Shown: positions 6,354-12,247 of the stretch, one piece after another
Layout: each line of letters starts with the position of its first letter
How positions within the stretch are numbered: the stretch's first letter is position 1
Notes under the pieces: generated by a model
What the model saw: the letters and a program-made list of their open reading frames with translations, nothing else
Told to the model about the DNA's origin: nothing
Database searches by the model: none
Assembly (NCBI GenBank): GCA_964393115.1
Contig: CAYMST010000138.1
Span: 1-12,247, forward strand
Origin: CAYMST01 sp964393115
Lineage (GTDB): Bacteria > Bacteroidota > Bacteroidia > Cytophagales > Cyclobacteriaceae
Direction of reading: 5' to 3'
Length of the DNA stretch: 12,247 bases
Position numbers and translations under genes: made by a program

Positions 6354-7880
6354 TCAGCTCTCTAAGGACTTTTTTCTGTATTCAGAAGGAGTAATGTTTT
6401 TTATTTTCTTAAAATTGTTATTAAACGATTGGATGGTACTAAACCCAACTTTGTAGGAAATCTCTGAGATATTCAGGGAAGAGTGCTTAATCAGGTCACA
6501 GCTTTTTTCGATACGAAACCTGTTTAGCTCATGCTTCAGACTTCTTCCCTTATGCTCCTTATAAACAGAGCTAACATGCCAAATACTCAGGTCCAAAATC
6601 CGTGCAATCCCATTTACATCAAGAGCGACATTGGCATAATCGGTCTCTATGATTTTATCGATTTTCTGAATTAGAATTGGACTTTCTCGCTGCTCATCTG
6701 TGTTCGACTTACGTTGTTTTTTAAATAGTCTCTCTCCTAATATGACCATTAGAACAGGGATTATCAATAACAACCACCATGCTTTATAAGTGAAAAAAAC
6801 TGGCTTCTCCAATATAAGCGTACCCCACTCACTGGTATTATCATTGTTTCCTCTGAGTGTACGGCTCCAGCTAGATCGATTTACTGTTGACCTTGTAATA
6901 TCTCGGTCAAAATTTTGAAGATCAAAGCCAATTTTCTGACCACTTGATGGATCAATGTGAAAAGCCTCCCATGGAGCCGAAAACTTGACGACGTAGCCTG
7001 AGTCAACATTGAGGTTGTCGTTTAACGTACCTTTTAAATCAACTTCAATATTCATTTGAGCTTCACCCCAGTTTTCAAAGTTTTCTAACTGGTCGTCCCA
7101 ATGACTAGCCTGATAGTTGGTCTTGATATCTGTGTAAACTTCAAAGTCATCGTGGTGTCTCCATTCTGATTTATTATTTTCGAAATCGAAGGAAATCTCT
7201 ATTCCATCCGAATTATAAAATGAATAAAACAGGTTTTCCTTTTCGCCTGTAACATGGTTAAGGTGTTCGTCTTCAACACGTATGCTAAGATAAAGTGAGT
7301 CTTGATCCCAAAGGCATTTGAAAGTTATTTGATTGTTGTGACCAGCGAAAGAACCCGACATTTTATCCATCGCCATCTTTGAAGAGGTATGCTGACAACC
7401 ACAGTTTTTGGCATTCAGCTCTTCTCGCCTATCGAGCATGAACATATAATGTTCTCCAGATATAAAGGATTTTCCTAGAACAGTACGCGATCCGTCTTGC
7501 CATATTTCAGCTTGGTAATATACTCTACCATCATGAAAAGGACGACAGTCAAGCACATGGATCAAATCTTCATTGAATCGCCATCTACTTCTGTGCTCAA
7601 TATCTTCTTGGTCAGTAGCCAAATTGAGAAAAGCAGAGTCTATTTGAATCCCTTTTTTTAAAGGAGCTATTTGAAATCTCAAGATATCTGATCTCACCAC
7701 AGAAAAGGGTTTCGGAGATATTAGTTTAAAATCATCATTAGCCAAACTTTCACAAATGGAGAAGCACTTTATAAGCATGATGCAACCAGCTTTCACTAAA
7801 TAAGAAGGGAAATTGACAGGCGACCAAACCCATTGTTTTATGGTTGTCATTAGCAGAGATGAAGTGACTTTTCTTGACAT
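6354..7880 (-). CDS. Membrane-spanning AraC-family regulator with periplasmic CBM9-like sugar-binding domain
   Basis: The 508-residue protein joins a sensor to a DNA-binding domain. Residues about 27-46 are hydrophobic and may be a signal anchor. Residues 50-140 look like a beta-sandwich of unknown type. Residues about 180-358 resemble family 9 carbohydrate-binding modules: LWDQDSLYLSIRVEDEHL (190-207), SDGIEISFDFEN, VVKFSAPWEAFHIDPSSGQKIGFD (297-320) and WGTLIL (352-357). A single transmembrane helix follows (WWLLLIIPVLMVILG, 368-382), then a basic stop-transfer patch and a C-terminal AraC domain with two helix-turn-helix units (about 420-445 and 470-502, ending in FSTIQSFNNNFKKIKNITPSEYR). 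It probably senses a sugar in the periplasm and regulates the downstream operon directly, like SusR-type membrane regulators. ATGs at 7850 and 7778 are alternative starts; a TACTTTTG box at 7897-7904 would put the transcript start near 7890, favouring 7880 or 7850. Confidence 0.88.
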   Translation of the reverse strand: MSRKVTSSLLMTTIKQWVWSPVNFPSYLVKAGCIMLIKCFSICESLANDDFKLISPKPFSVVRSDILRFQIAPLKKGIQIDSAFLNLATDQEDIEHRSRWRFNEDLIHVLDCRPFHDGRVYYQAEIWQDGSRTVLGKSFISGEHYMFMLDRREELNAKNCGCQHTSSKMAMDKMSGSFAGHNNQITFKCLWDQDSLYLSIRVEDEHLNHVTGEKENLFYSFYNSDGIEISFDFENNKSEWRHHDDFEVYTDIKTNYQASHWDDQLENFENWGEAQMNIEVDLKGTLNDNLNVDSGYVVKFSAPWEAFHIDPSSGQKIGFDLQNFDRDITRSTVNRSSWSRTLRGNNDNTSEWGTLILEKPVFFTYKAWWLLLIIPVLMVILGERLFKKQRKSNTDEQRESPILIQKIDKIIETDYANVALDVNGIARILDLSIWHVSSVYKEHKGRSLKHELNRFRIEKSCDLIKHSSLNISEISYKVGFSTIQSFNNNFKKIKNITPSEYRKKSLES

Positions 7881-8259
7881 TATGATGAAACGGATACAAA
7901 AGTATTGAATAATCCCATGTTTCCTTTTGACTTGAGTGGATTCAAAATTACCCTTCTCTTACCTCACATATTTACTTCTTTCCGTTACCGAAGTACAAGT
8001 TAGTTTATGAGTCACAGTATATCGTATGCCCTTCTCAATTCTTATGAAGCCAACACTTCGTGAAAAAACAAAATCATCACGTAAGAAATACGTCCATGTT
8101 AACCGTAGTAAAAACACATAATTCACAGAAAAACAAGCACTTAAACACGTTAACACAGAGTATTTCTCACAAATCGAACAATACCTACCAAATAACTAAA
8201 TTATCCATCCGATTGCATTAGTTTTCGTGATTTATAAGGTGATGACTAAAAGAGATAAC
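7881..8259. other. Intergenic region between divergent regulator and receiver genes
   Basis: This AT-rich stretch separates the minus-strand AraC-type regulator from the plus-strand receiver gene and should contain both promoters. Apart from the two TAnnTTTG boxes for the minus strand, I see a near-match TAGTTTTC at 8219-8226 on the plus strand and a weak ACTTC/GAAGT inverted repeat at 7974-7994. A 65-codon open frame at 7959-8156 (minus) has no family resemblance, start context or conserved look, and is not called as a gene. Confidence 0.5.
7897..7904 (-). promoter_or_regulatory. Bacteroidota-type -7 box upstream of the AraC regulator
   Basis: The minus strand reads TACTTTTG, an exact match to the Bacteroidota -7 consensus TAnnTTTG, ending 17 bp before the regulator's start. 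A second exact match, TAATTTTG, lies at 7943-7950. Neither has a clear TTTG -33 element at the usual spacing, so the assignment rests on the -7 box alone. A short or nearly absent 5' leader would follow from the first box. Confidence 0.35.
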
Positions 8260-8631
8260 ATGGCTATATTAATTGTTGATGATTCCGCAATGGCTCGTAC
8301 AGCCATCAAGTTAATGCTTCATGAAAAAGGTATTTATAACATAGATGAAGCTGGTAATGGAAGTGATGCTATTCAAATATTAAAAGATCATAAGATGGAT
8401 CTAGTCTTTATGGATATTAATATGAATGGTCTTTCAGGTATCGAAACCTCCAGATTGATTATGGATTATTTTAAAGGAATCGGAAAGGAATGTCCTAAGA
8501 TTGTCGCTGTATCTGGAAACGCGTATAAGGATTGCTACCTGAGCTGTAAAGAGGCAGGAATGATAGGCTATTACCGAAAGCCAGTTGTAGCTCCACTTCT
8601 ACAAGAAATACTTAGTGCACACTTGATATAG
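8260..8631 (+). CDS. Stand-alone CheY-like response regulator receiver
   Basis: The gene encodes only a receiver domain with no output domain. Counting from the GTG at 8227, the acidic pair is D18-D19 (ILIVDDS), the phosphoacceptor is D63 (LVFMDINMNGLSG), the switch Ser is S96 (VAVSGNA) and the invariant Lys is K118 (YYRKPV), so it should be phosphorylatable. I chose the ATG at 8260 because it lies directly before the first strand (AILIVDD), as in most single-domain receivers, and has AGAGA five bases upstream; ATG 8242 and GTG 8227 are alternatives that add 6 or 11 residues. It probably passes phosphate from a histidine kinase encoded elsewhere, in a phosphorelay or by protein contact. The neighbours give no clue to the partner: no kinase is in the window. 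It converges on the agmatine deiminase gene, with only 5 bp between the stops. Confidence 0.9.
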   Translation: MAILIVDDSAMARTAIKLMLHEKGIYNIDEAGNGSDAIQILKDHKMDLVFMDINMNGLSGIETSRLIMDYFKGIGKECPKIVAVSGNAYKDCYLSCKEAGMIGYYRKPVVAPLLQEILSAHLI

Positions 8632-8636
8632 AATCC

Positions 8637-9707
8637 TTACTTTTTCAATACTCCTCTAGGGTACTGCATCGTGATGCAATGTAAGGATCCGTTCTGTTTA
8701 ACTAGTGTGCTACAATCTATCAAGACAACCTCTCTATCAGGAAAGAGCTTCATTAGTACCCTTTTAGCTGTCAGATCAGTCGCCACGTTGTAAGTAGGTA
8801 CCAAGACAGCTCCGTTTATAATAAGAAAGTTAGCATACGTAACAGGTAGACGTCTTTCATCGTCAAAGATTGGAGGCACCATAGGCAACGGAACGAGTTC
8901 TAAATTATATCGATTAGCCATCTCTTTTAACTCTTCCTCCATCATAAATAGTTGCTTGAAGTGAGTATCATTTTCATCTTTACATTGGACATAGGCAATC
9001 GTATCTTCGTTACAAAACCTGGCTAACGTATCGATATGTCCATCAGTATCATCTCCCTCGAGATGGCCATGACCAAGCCAAAGAATATCAGATACTCCTA
9101 ATACTTGCTTTAGCTCACGCTCTATTTCCTCTTTTGACAGTTCGGGGTTTCTACTTTTATTCCATAAACAGGAGGTAGTAGACAGCATCAATCCCTTTCC
9201 GTTTACCTCGATAGCACCACCTTCTAATACGAACTGATTCATATTAATCCTTGCAACTTTCCCCTGAAAAATATCTGCTTCAAAAAGAGCTTCCGTAATC
9301 GCGTTATCGAGATGGTGATCATATTTGTTCCCCCAGCCATTAAATTGAAAATCTAACACCTCTATTTTACCATTATAATAACGGGTAATGCCACCATGAT
9401 CCCTTGCCCACGTATCATTAGACAGAGCCTCTACCACAATGACGTTGTCCCAGTGTAGATTTGTCCCTCTATTTTCTTCAAAAAACATAGCTGCCGAAGG
9501 GACAACCACAATTAGATGCTGCCTCAAACTAATTTCTTCTGCTATTCGCAAGAAGGTCCTTTTGGCTTCTGATAGAATACATTTCCAATCTGACCTTTCA
9601 TGCGGCCAAGTCAACTGAATAGCATCCTGTTCCCACCACTCAGGAGGTAAAAAAGGAGATTTGTAACTTTTCACAGGAGGTAAAGATAATAGGACATCAT
9701 CATTCAA
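8637..9707 (-). CDS. aguA: Agmatine deiminase / PAD_porph-family guanidino-group deiminase
   Basis: The 356-residue protein matches agmatine deiminase (agmatine iminohydrolase) in length and motifs. Visible are the N-terminal FLPPEWWEQDAIQLTWP (20-36), NDTWARDHGGI (97-107), QFVLEGGAIEVNGKG (158-172), DDTDGHIDTLARF (219-231, catalytic His224) and the C-terminal GSLHCITMQYP (340-350) with the nucleophile Cys344. The enzyme converts agmatine to N-carbamoylputrescine and ammonia in the route to putrescine; the related Porphyromonas enzyme acts on peptidyl-arginine but carries a secretion signal, which is absent here, so the cytoplasmic small-molecule enzyme is favoured. The usual partner, N-carbamoylputrescine amidohydrolase (aguB), is not adjacent, so it must be elsewhere or absent. 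The ATG at 9707 precedes the conserved N-terminus by about 20 residues. The gene symbol is confident at the family level only. Confidence 0.9.
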   Translation of the reverse strand: MNDDVLLSLPPVKSYKSPFLPPEWWEQDAIQLTWPHERSDWKCILSEAKRTFLRIAEEISLRQHLIVVVPSAAMFFEENRGTNLHWDNVIVVEALSNDTWARDHGGITRYYNGKIEVLDFQFNGWGNKYDHHLDNAITEALFEADIFQGKVARINMNQFVLEGGAIEVNGKGLMLSTTSCLWNKSRNPELSKEEIERELKQVLGVSDILWLGHGHLEGDDTDGHIDTLARFCNEDTIAYVQCKDENDTHFKQLFMMEEELKEMANRYNLELVPLPMVPPIFDDERRLPVTYANFLIINGAVLVPTYNVATDLTAKRVLMKLFPDREVVLIDCSTLVKQNGSLHCITMQYPRGVLKK

Positions 9708-9817
9708 AATAAAGCAAGTAATTAAACTAACAACTTACCAAAGTCGATCATATTATTACATTCGTCGAAATAAAGACCTATTTAGTTTAAAGCTGAAAAC
9801 CTTGTCAAATATCGCAC

Positions 9818-9842
9818 GTAACTCATTTCTTTTATGAGTAAC
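9818..9842. repeat. Imperfect inverted repeat, candidate operator or hairpin
   Basis: Arms GTAACTCAT and ATGAGTAAC pair over nine positions with a single A/A mismatch, around a 7-base loop of mostly T. It lies about 111 bp upstream of the agmatine deiminase start. It could bind a dimeric regulator or be chance; no T-tail makes it a good terminator. Confidence 0.35.
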
Positions 9843-9887
9843 ACCATAAAATGAAAGTATTCACGAAATAACCCACAAGAATAACCA

Positions 9888-9913
9888 TTCAAAATATTGA
9901 AATAATTCAATAT
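9888..9913. repeat. Alternating TTCAA/TTGAA palindromes
   Basis: TTCAA (9888-9892), TTGAA (9897-9901) and TTCAA (9906-9910) follow each other with 4-base AT spacers. The second and third extend to perfect 8-base arms ATATTGAA and TTCAATAT (9894-9901 and 9906-9913) around ATAA. The middle element can pair with either neighbour, so two hairpins compete. In AT-rich DNA this may be chance, but the regular spacing is suggestive of a binding site. Confidence 0.35.
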
Positions 9914-10053
9914 CCCTAAACAATATTTTTTAGTCATCTAGAAACACTGCGGTATTCAACAAATCTAAGGGTACCTATGGCCCACTGCCCCAATCGAAAT
10001 TTTCATTATCATGAATATCAAACACTTACCTTAGTATAGTCAAAATAGCAAAA

Positions 10054-10470
10054 ATGGTATATCGAAATATATTTATCGCTCTGATTATCTTGTGTTCTAC
10101 TCTTTCACTCCAGGCACAAGAGGATCATTATGACAAAAAAATACCCAAAATTATACAAGGAGAGGTGGGTAAGCGGTCAACATTTGAAATTGTTATTGAT
10201 GTAGAAGAAGGGATACAAATTAATGAGGAGTACCCACATAATGTGCAAAAGGTCCAGGCCGACTCCGAAATTCTAATCACTAGTACAAACGCCACCGGAC
10301 TAATTGAAGGCCAAAAAATCACTTATCCGATTAGTTTCATTCCAGAAGTGGGTGGAAAGTTTACCATCATGGGTGAAATACGCTTTTCATTGACATATGA
10401 GGATCATCGGCATTTGGAAATCTTTCATTTTAATGTAGAAGTAAATGTGAACCAGCCCGAAGGGCTTTAA
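10054..10470 (+). CDS. Small secreted/periplasmic beta-sandwich protein of unknown function
   Basis: The 138-residue product has a clear Sec signal peptide: a Lys/Arg-poor start MVYRN, a hydrophobic core IFIALIILCSTLSL (6-19) and a QA-Q cleavage site near residue 21, typical of Bacteroidota. The mature part of about 117 residues contains alternating beta-type segments (STFEIVIDVEEGIQIN, KITYPISFIPEVGGKFTIMGEIRFSL, HFNVEVNV), suggesting an Ig-like or DsbD-N-like sandwich. The phrase 'INEEYPHNVQKV' and the later 'GGKFTIMGEIRFS' recall periplasmic domains of thiol-disulfide reductases, but the cysteines those use are missing here: the only Cys (14) is in the signal peptide. There is no lipobox, so it should be soluble in the periplasm or exported. 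It converges with the next gene, with 3 bp between stops. Function not recognised. Confidence 0.75.
   Translation: MVYRNIFIALIILCSTLSLQAQEDHYDKKIPKIIQGEVGKRSTFEIVIDVEEGIQINEEYPHNVQKVQADSEILITSTNATGLIEGQKITYPISFIPEVGGKFTIMGEIRFSLTYEDHRHLEIFHFNVEVNVNQPEGL
10454..10468. terminator. Small GC-rich hairpin at the convergent gene ends
   Basis: AGCCC (10454-10458) and GGGCT (10462-10466) form a perfect 5-bp stem with a GAA loop, followed by a short TTT on the plus strand. It overlaps the last codons of the secreted-protein gene and faces the end of the convergent hypothetical. It may serve as a weak terminator, but the T-tail is short. Confidence 0.35.
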
Positions 10471-10473
10471 CAG

Positions 10474-11004
10474 TTACTTGGATCCACTGCCTATAAAACC
10501 ATTTTCACGGCGATCAAATAGTACATTGAAAGAAGTCAAACTGCCGTAAATCTTCGTTATATATTGTTGTAAGTTAACTTTTTCTTCGTCTTGAAGATTA
10601 GAACTATTTATCCGCTGTTCCATTACCCTTAGCTTATCTCTTACCATAACTATCTTATGAAAAAAAGTTTCGATAGGAAGTTCGTAAGGTTTGAGGTCTT
10701 GATTTTCTGGTTTAAATACTAGCGTTCCGCCATGCCATTTATCACCTAAATCAATCTCTAGCTGTTCATCAGTAATACTTCCAAGGACCTTTTTTAAAGT
10801 TTCTTCGATCGTTTGAAGGCTTACAATGTCTAGACGCGGTTCTACTTCTTCTAAAATATCCAAGCACTCGATTGCTTGCTCTTTAGGAATCTCCTTAACA
10901 CCGTGATTCACAAATGAAATGATTAGGTCCTGAACGGCATTTTGTATGACAATCCCAACTCCTAGTTCATTATGTTTTACTCTTGAACCTATTCCTAAAT
11001 CCAT
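10474..11004 (-). CDS. Conserved hypothetical protein with N-terminal small barrel-like domain
   Basis: The 176-residue protein is cytoplasmic by composition (no signal peptide or membrane segment). Residues 4-40 (IGSRVKHNELGVGIVIQ then IISFVNHGVKEIPKE) look like the small beta-barrel seen at the C-terminus of PcrA/UvrD helicases and in CarD/Tudor-like modules that bind RNA polymerase or nucleic acid. The middle (60-85) is acidic and helical. Residues 86-165 (LGDKWHGGTLVFKP, YELPIETFFHKIVMVRDKLRVMEQRIN, EEKVNLQQYITKIYGSLTSFNVLF) form a distinctive helical block that I recall as strongly conserved in hypothetical proteins of Bacteroidota; I cannot name a family accession. The helical part could form a coiled coil or dimer. 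It is the next same-strand gene after the FecR gene, 149 bp away with a possible terminator between, so co-transcription is doubtful. The ATG at 11004 is followed directly by the barrel motif. Confidence 0.82.
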   Translation of the reverse strand: MDLGIGSRVKHNELGVGIVIQNAVQDLIISFVNHGVKEIPKEQAIECLDILEEVEPRLDIVSLQTIEETLKKVLGSITDEQLEIDLGDKWHGGTLVFKPENQDLKPYELPIETFFHKIVMVRDKLRVMEQRINSSNLQDEEKVNLQQYITKIYGSLTSFNVLFDRRENGFIGSGSK

Positions 11005-11084
11005 AACTACTAAATTATAGGTCTAATTGACCAAATATTGTTCCTTACTAAAGACGTTAAATTTGTCAAATCTTAAAAGTGCTC

Positions 11085-11152
11085 CCCCTTTTCCGAGCCG
11101 ACTAATATAGGAAAAGATCGACTTCTAAAGTTGTCTTAAGTTAAAAGGGGAG
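11085..11152 (-). terminator. Candidate FecR terminator with two competing stems
   Basis: Read on the minus strand, CTCCCCTTTT just after the FecR stop can pair with AAAAGGGGGAG ending at 11082 (10 bp with one bulged G), followed after three bases by TTTT. An inner perfect 7-bp inverted repeat (CTTTTCC at 11088-11094 and GGAAAAG at 11110-11116 on the plus strand) uses part of the same sequence, so the two folds exclude each other. The structure lies between the FecR stop and the next gene's start and would separate the two transcripts. Confidence 0.38.
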
Positions 11153-11153
11153 G

Positions 11154-12152
11154 TTATTGATAGATGGAAACTTCTGTGGAACCTATATCATATTTTACAT
11201 CTGCCTTAGCTGATACTATATCTAATACCTCATCCAACGATGCATTATCAAAATTAACTGTTATTTGAGGGTCTTTATCTATATCTAATACAAATCTTTT
11301 CTGATAGTAAGAAGACAAATGAGAGGTCAATTCAGTCAGTGTCACATCCATAAATTCAAACTTACCTGTATGCCAACTTAGGAGGTTTGTCTTTAATACC
11401 TTTTTATCAAACCCATTATTGATAATGGAATAACGAACTTGTTCATTCTGTTTTAAGGTAATCACTTCGGCATTTCGTTTCAAACTACGTACTGCTACCG
11501 AACCACTAGTAACGCCTACAGTAACCTCCTCTCCTCCCTTGGCATTAACATTAAAAGAAGTTCCCAATACCTGAACAATCGCAGGACCGGCTTGGATCAC
11601 AAATGGCTTACGCTCATCTCGTACAACGTCAAAATAAGCTTCTCCACTCAACACTACTGCACGTTTTTGTGTAAAATCCTTTGGGTACTTAACCCAGGCT
11701 CCACTGTTGAGCCACATTACACTACCATCCGGAAGGTTAATTTTTCTTTTACCGCTTTCAACATTTACTACCTCAAAGGCACTTTCTGTCTCTCCTTGTA
11801 ATTCACTACTTATAGGAAAGTGCGATACCAAATAAGTAATCGCTAACATCAATACGACAGATACTATAACCCTACCAGCCATCCTCCAGGATAGTGTTTT
11901 AATCTGCTTTTTTATTTTAACTGGGGGATTTAAATTGGAGGATAGTTCTTGTTGCATCTTCTTCCATATTTCTTCAGGGTCTGATTTGTCGTCTTGTTCG
12001 AGTTCAATAGTGTCCCAAATTTTCTTTAATTCTTCTAGTCCTTTCTCATTTTCTTTTTTCTCCAATACCCATTCTTCAACCACCTTCTTTTCTTCATCGG
12101 AATAGTTATCGGAGATGTATTTTGCGGCGACTTTCCAATCTAGCCTACTCAT
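11154..12152 (-). CDS. FecR-family anti-sigma factor
   Basis: The 332-residue protein has the full layout of Bacteroidota FecR proteins. Residues 1-70 form the acidic-basic helical cytoplasmic part that holds the ECF sigma factor (WKVAAKYISDNYSDEEKKVVEEWV). One transmembrane helix follows (about 94-112, VIVSVVLMLAITYLVSHF). The periplasmic FecR domain spans about 126-225, with the hallmark KINLPDGSVMWLNSGAWVKYP (137-157), LSGEAYFDV (168-176) and VLGTSFNVNA (195-204). The C-terminal STN-like domain (about 264-332) contains FMDVTLTELTSHLSSYY and ITVNFDNASLDEVLDIV. It would relay a signal from a TonB-dependent outer-membrane receptor to a sigma factor. The sigma gene should be just upstream, beyond the right edge. 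The usual downstream SusC/SusD pair is absent here; the next gene is an unrelated hypothetical. Family assignment is secure, ligand unknown. Confidence 0.96.
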   Translation of the reverse strand: MSRLDWKVAAKYISDNYSDEEKKVVEEWVLEKKENEKGLEELKKIWDTIELEQDDKSDPEEIWKKMQQELSSNLNPPVKIKKQIKTLSWRMAGRVIVSVVLMLAITYLVSHFPISSELQGETESAFEVVNVESGKRKINLPDGSVMWLNSGAWVKYPKDFTQKRAVVLSGEAYFDVVRDERKPFVIQAGPAIVQVLGTSFNVNAKGGEEVTVGVTSGSVAVRSLKRNAEVITLKQNEQVRYSIINNGFDKKVLKTNLLSWHTGKFEFMDVTLTELTSHLSSYYQKRFVLDIDKDPQITVNFDNASLDEVLDIVSAKADVKYDIGSTEVSIYQ

Positions 12153-12247
12153 ATTTCATTCGGTGTTCGTTTATTTGACAATGAATTTATATAATACCCT
12201 CAGTAAAAATCAGAATAAATAAAAATTCTTTTCTTTAATATCCAAAA
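12153..12247. other. AT-rich gap upstream of FecR gene, cut by the window edge
   Basis: The 95 bases before the FecR start are very AT-rich. On the minus strand, two frames are open from the edge to a TGA (11 to 15 codons), so either could be the tail of the expected sigma-factor gene, but neither is recognisable. No exact promoter box is found. Confidence 0.3.

Larger units (their letters stand above)
9708..10053. other. Divergent intergenic region with inverted repeats
   Basis: This 346-bp AT-rich region lies upstream of both the agmatine deiminase gene (minus) and the small secreted protein gene (plus). No start-proximal TAnnTTTG box is found for either gene; one minus-strand match is at 9960-9967. 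It contains the two inverted repeats annotated separately (9818-9842 and 9888-9913). A T run at 9926-9931 follows CAATAT, which could pair with ATATTG at 9894-9899. No open reading frame worth calling is present. Confidence 0.5.

Noticed and set aside
7959..8156. A 65-codon minus-strand open frame in the gap before the receiver gene.
   Set aside because: It lacks any family resemblance, has an implausible composition (mixed hydrophobic start and basic tail without a proper signal layout), and lies in AT-rich promoter-type DNA.
8637..9707. Peptidyl-arginine deiminase as a secreted virulence-type enzyme.
   Set aside because: No signal peptide or C-terminal secretion domain is present, and the length and motifs fit the cytoplasmic agmatine deiminase.

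Overview
The window looks like a chromosomal segment of an AT-rich member of the Bacteroidota, probably a free-living or marine Cytophagia/Flavobacteriia-type organism. The signs are a FecR anti-sigma factor with the Bacteroidota-type C-terminal STN-like domain, secreted proteins with 'QAQ'-type signal peptidase sites, starts without clear Shine-Dalgarno sequences, TAnnTTTG-type promoter boxes, and a conserved hypothetical of a kind I associate with this phylum. The phylum call is fairly strong; the class is a guess. I see no rRNA, tRNA, insertion sequence, CRISPR array or phage genes.

Region 1 (1-6142, all minus strand) is a probable catabolic operon. In transcription order it encodes a PhyH-type Fe(II)/2-oxoglutarate dioxygenase, a CUT2 (RbsA-like) sugar ABC ATPase, its RbsC-like permease, a lipoprotein substrate-binding protein, a xylose-isomerase-like TIM-barrel isomerase/epimerase, and a Gfo/Idh/MocA NAD(P)-dependent oxidoreductase that runs off the left edge. 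Two junctions are very tight: stop and start abut at 5375/5374 and overlap by 4 bp at 2794-2797. The set suggests uptake of a small sugar or polyol followed by oxidation and isomerisation. The substrate cannot be read from sequence. The operon is noteworthy because Bacteroidota more often import glycans through SusC/SusD and MFS permeases.

Region 2 (6143-7880) holds a 211-bp regulatory gap and a membrane-spanning regulator. The regulator has an N-terminal hydrophobic segment, a beta-rich region, a CBM9-like carbohydrate-binding domain, one transmembrane helix and a cytoplasmic AraC DNA-binding domain. It is the obvious candidate to sense the transported sugar in the periplasm and switch on the operon. 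The gap contains repeated GGAAT elements that could be its operator and a terminator-like hairpin.

Region 3 (7881-11004) is a mosaic of unrelated housekeeping or accessory genes: a stand-alone CheY-like receiver (+), a convergent agmatine deiminase (-), a small secreted protein (+), and a convergent conserved hypothetical with a small N-terminal barrel-like domain (-).

Region 4 (11005-12247) carries a FecR-family anti-sigma factor (-). Its partner sigma factor would lie beyond the right edge. No SusC/SusD pair follows it in the window.
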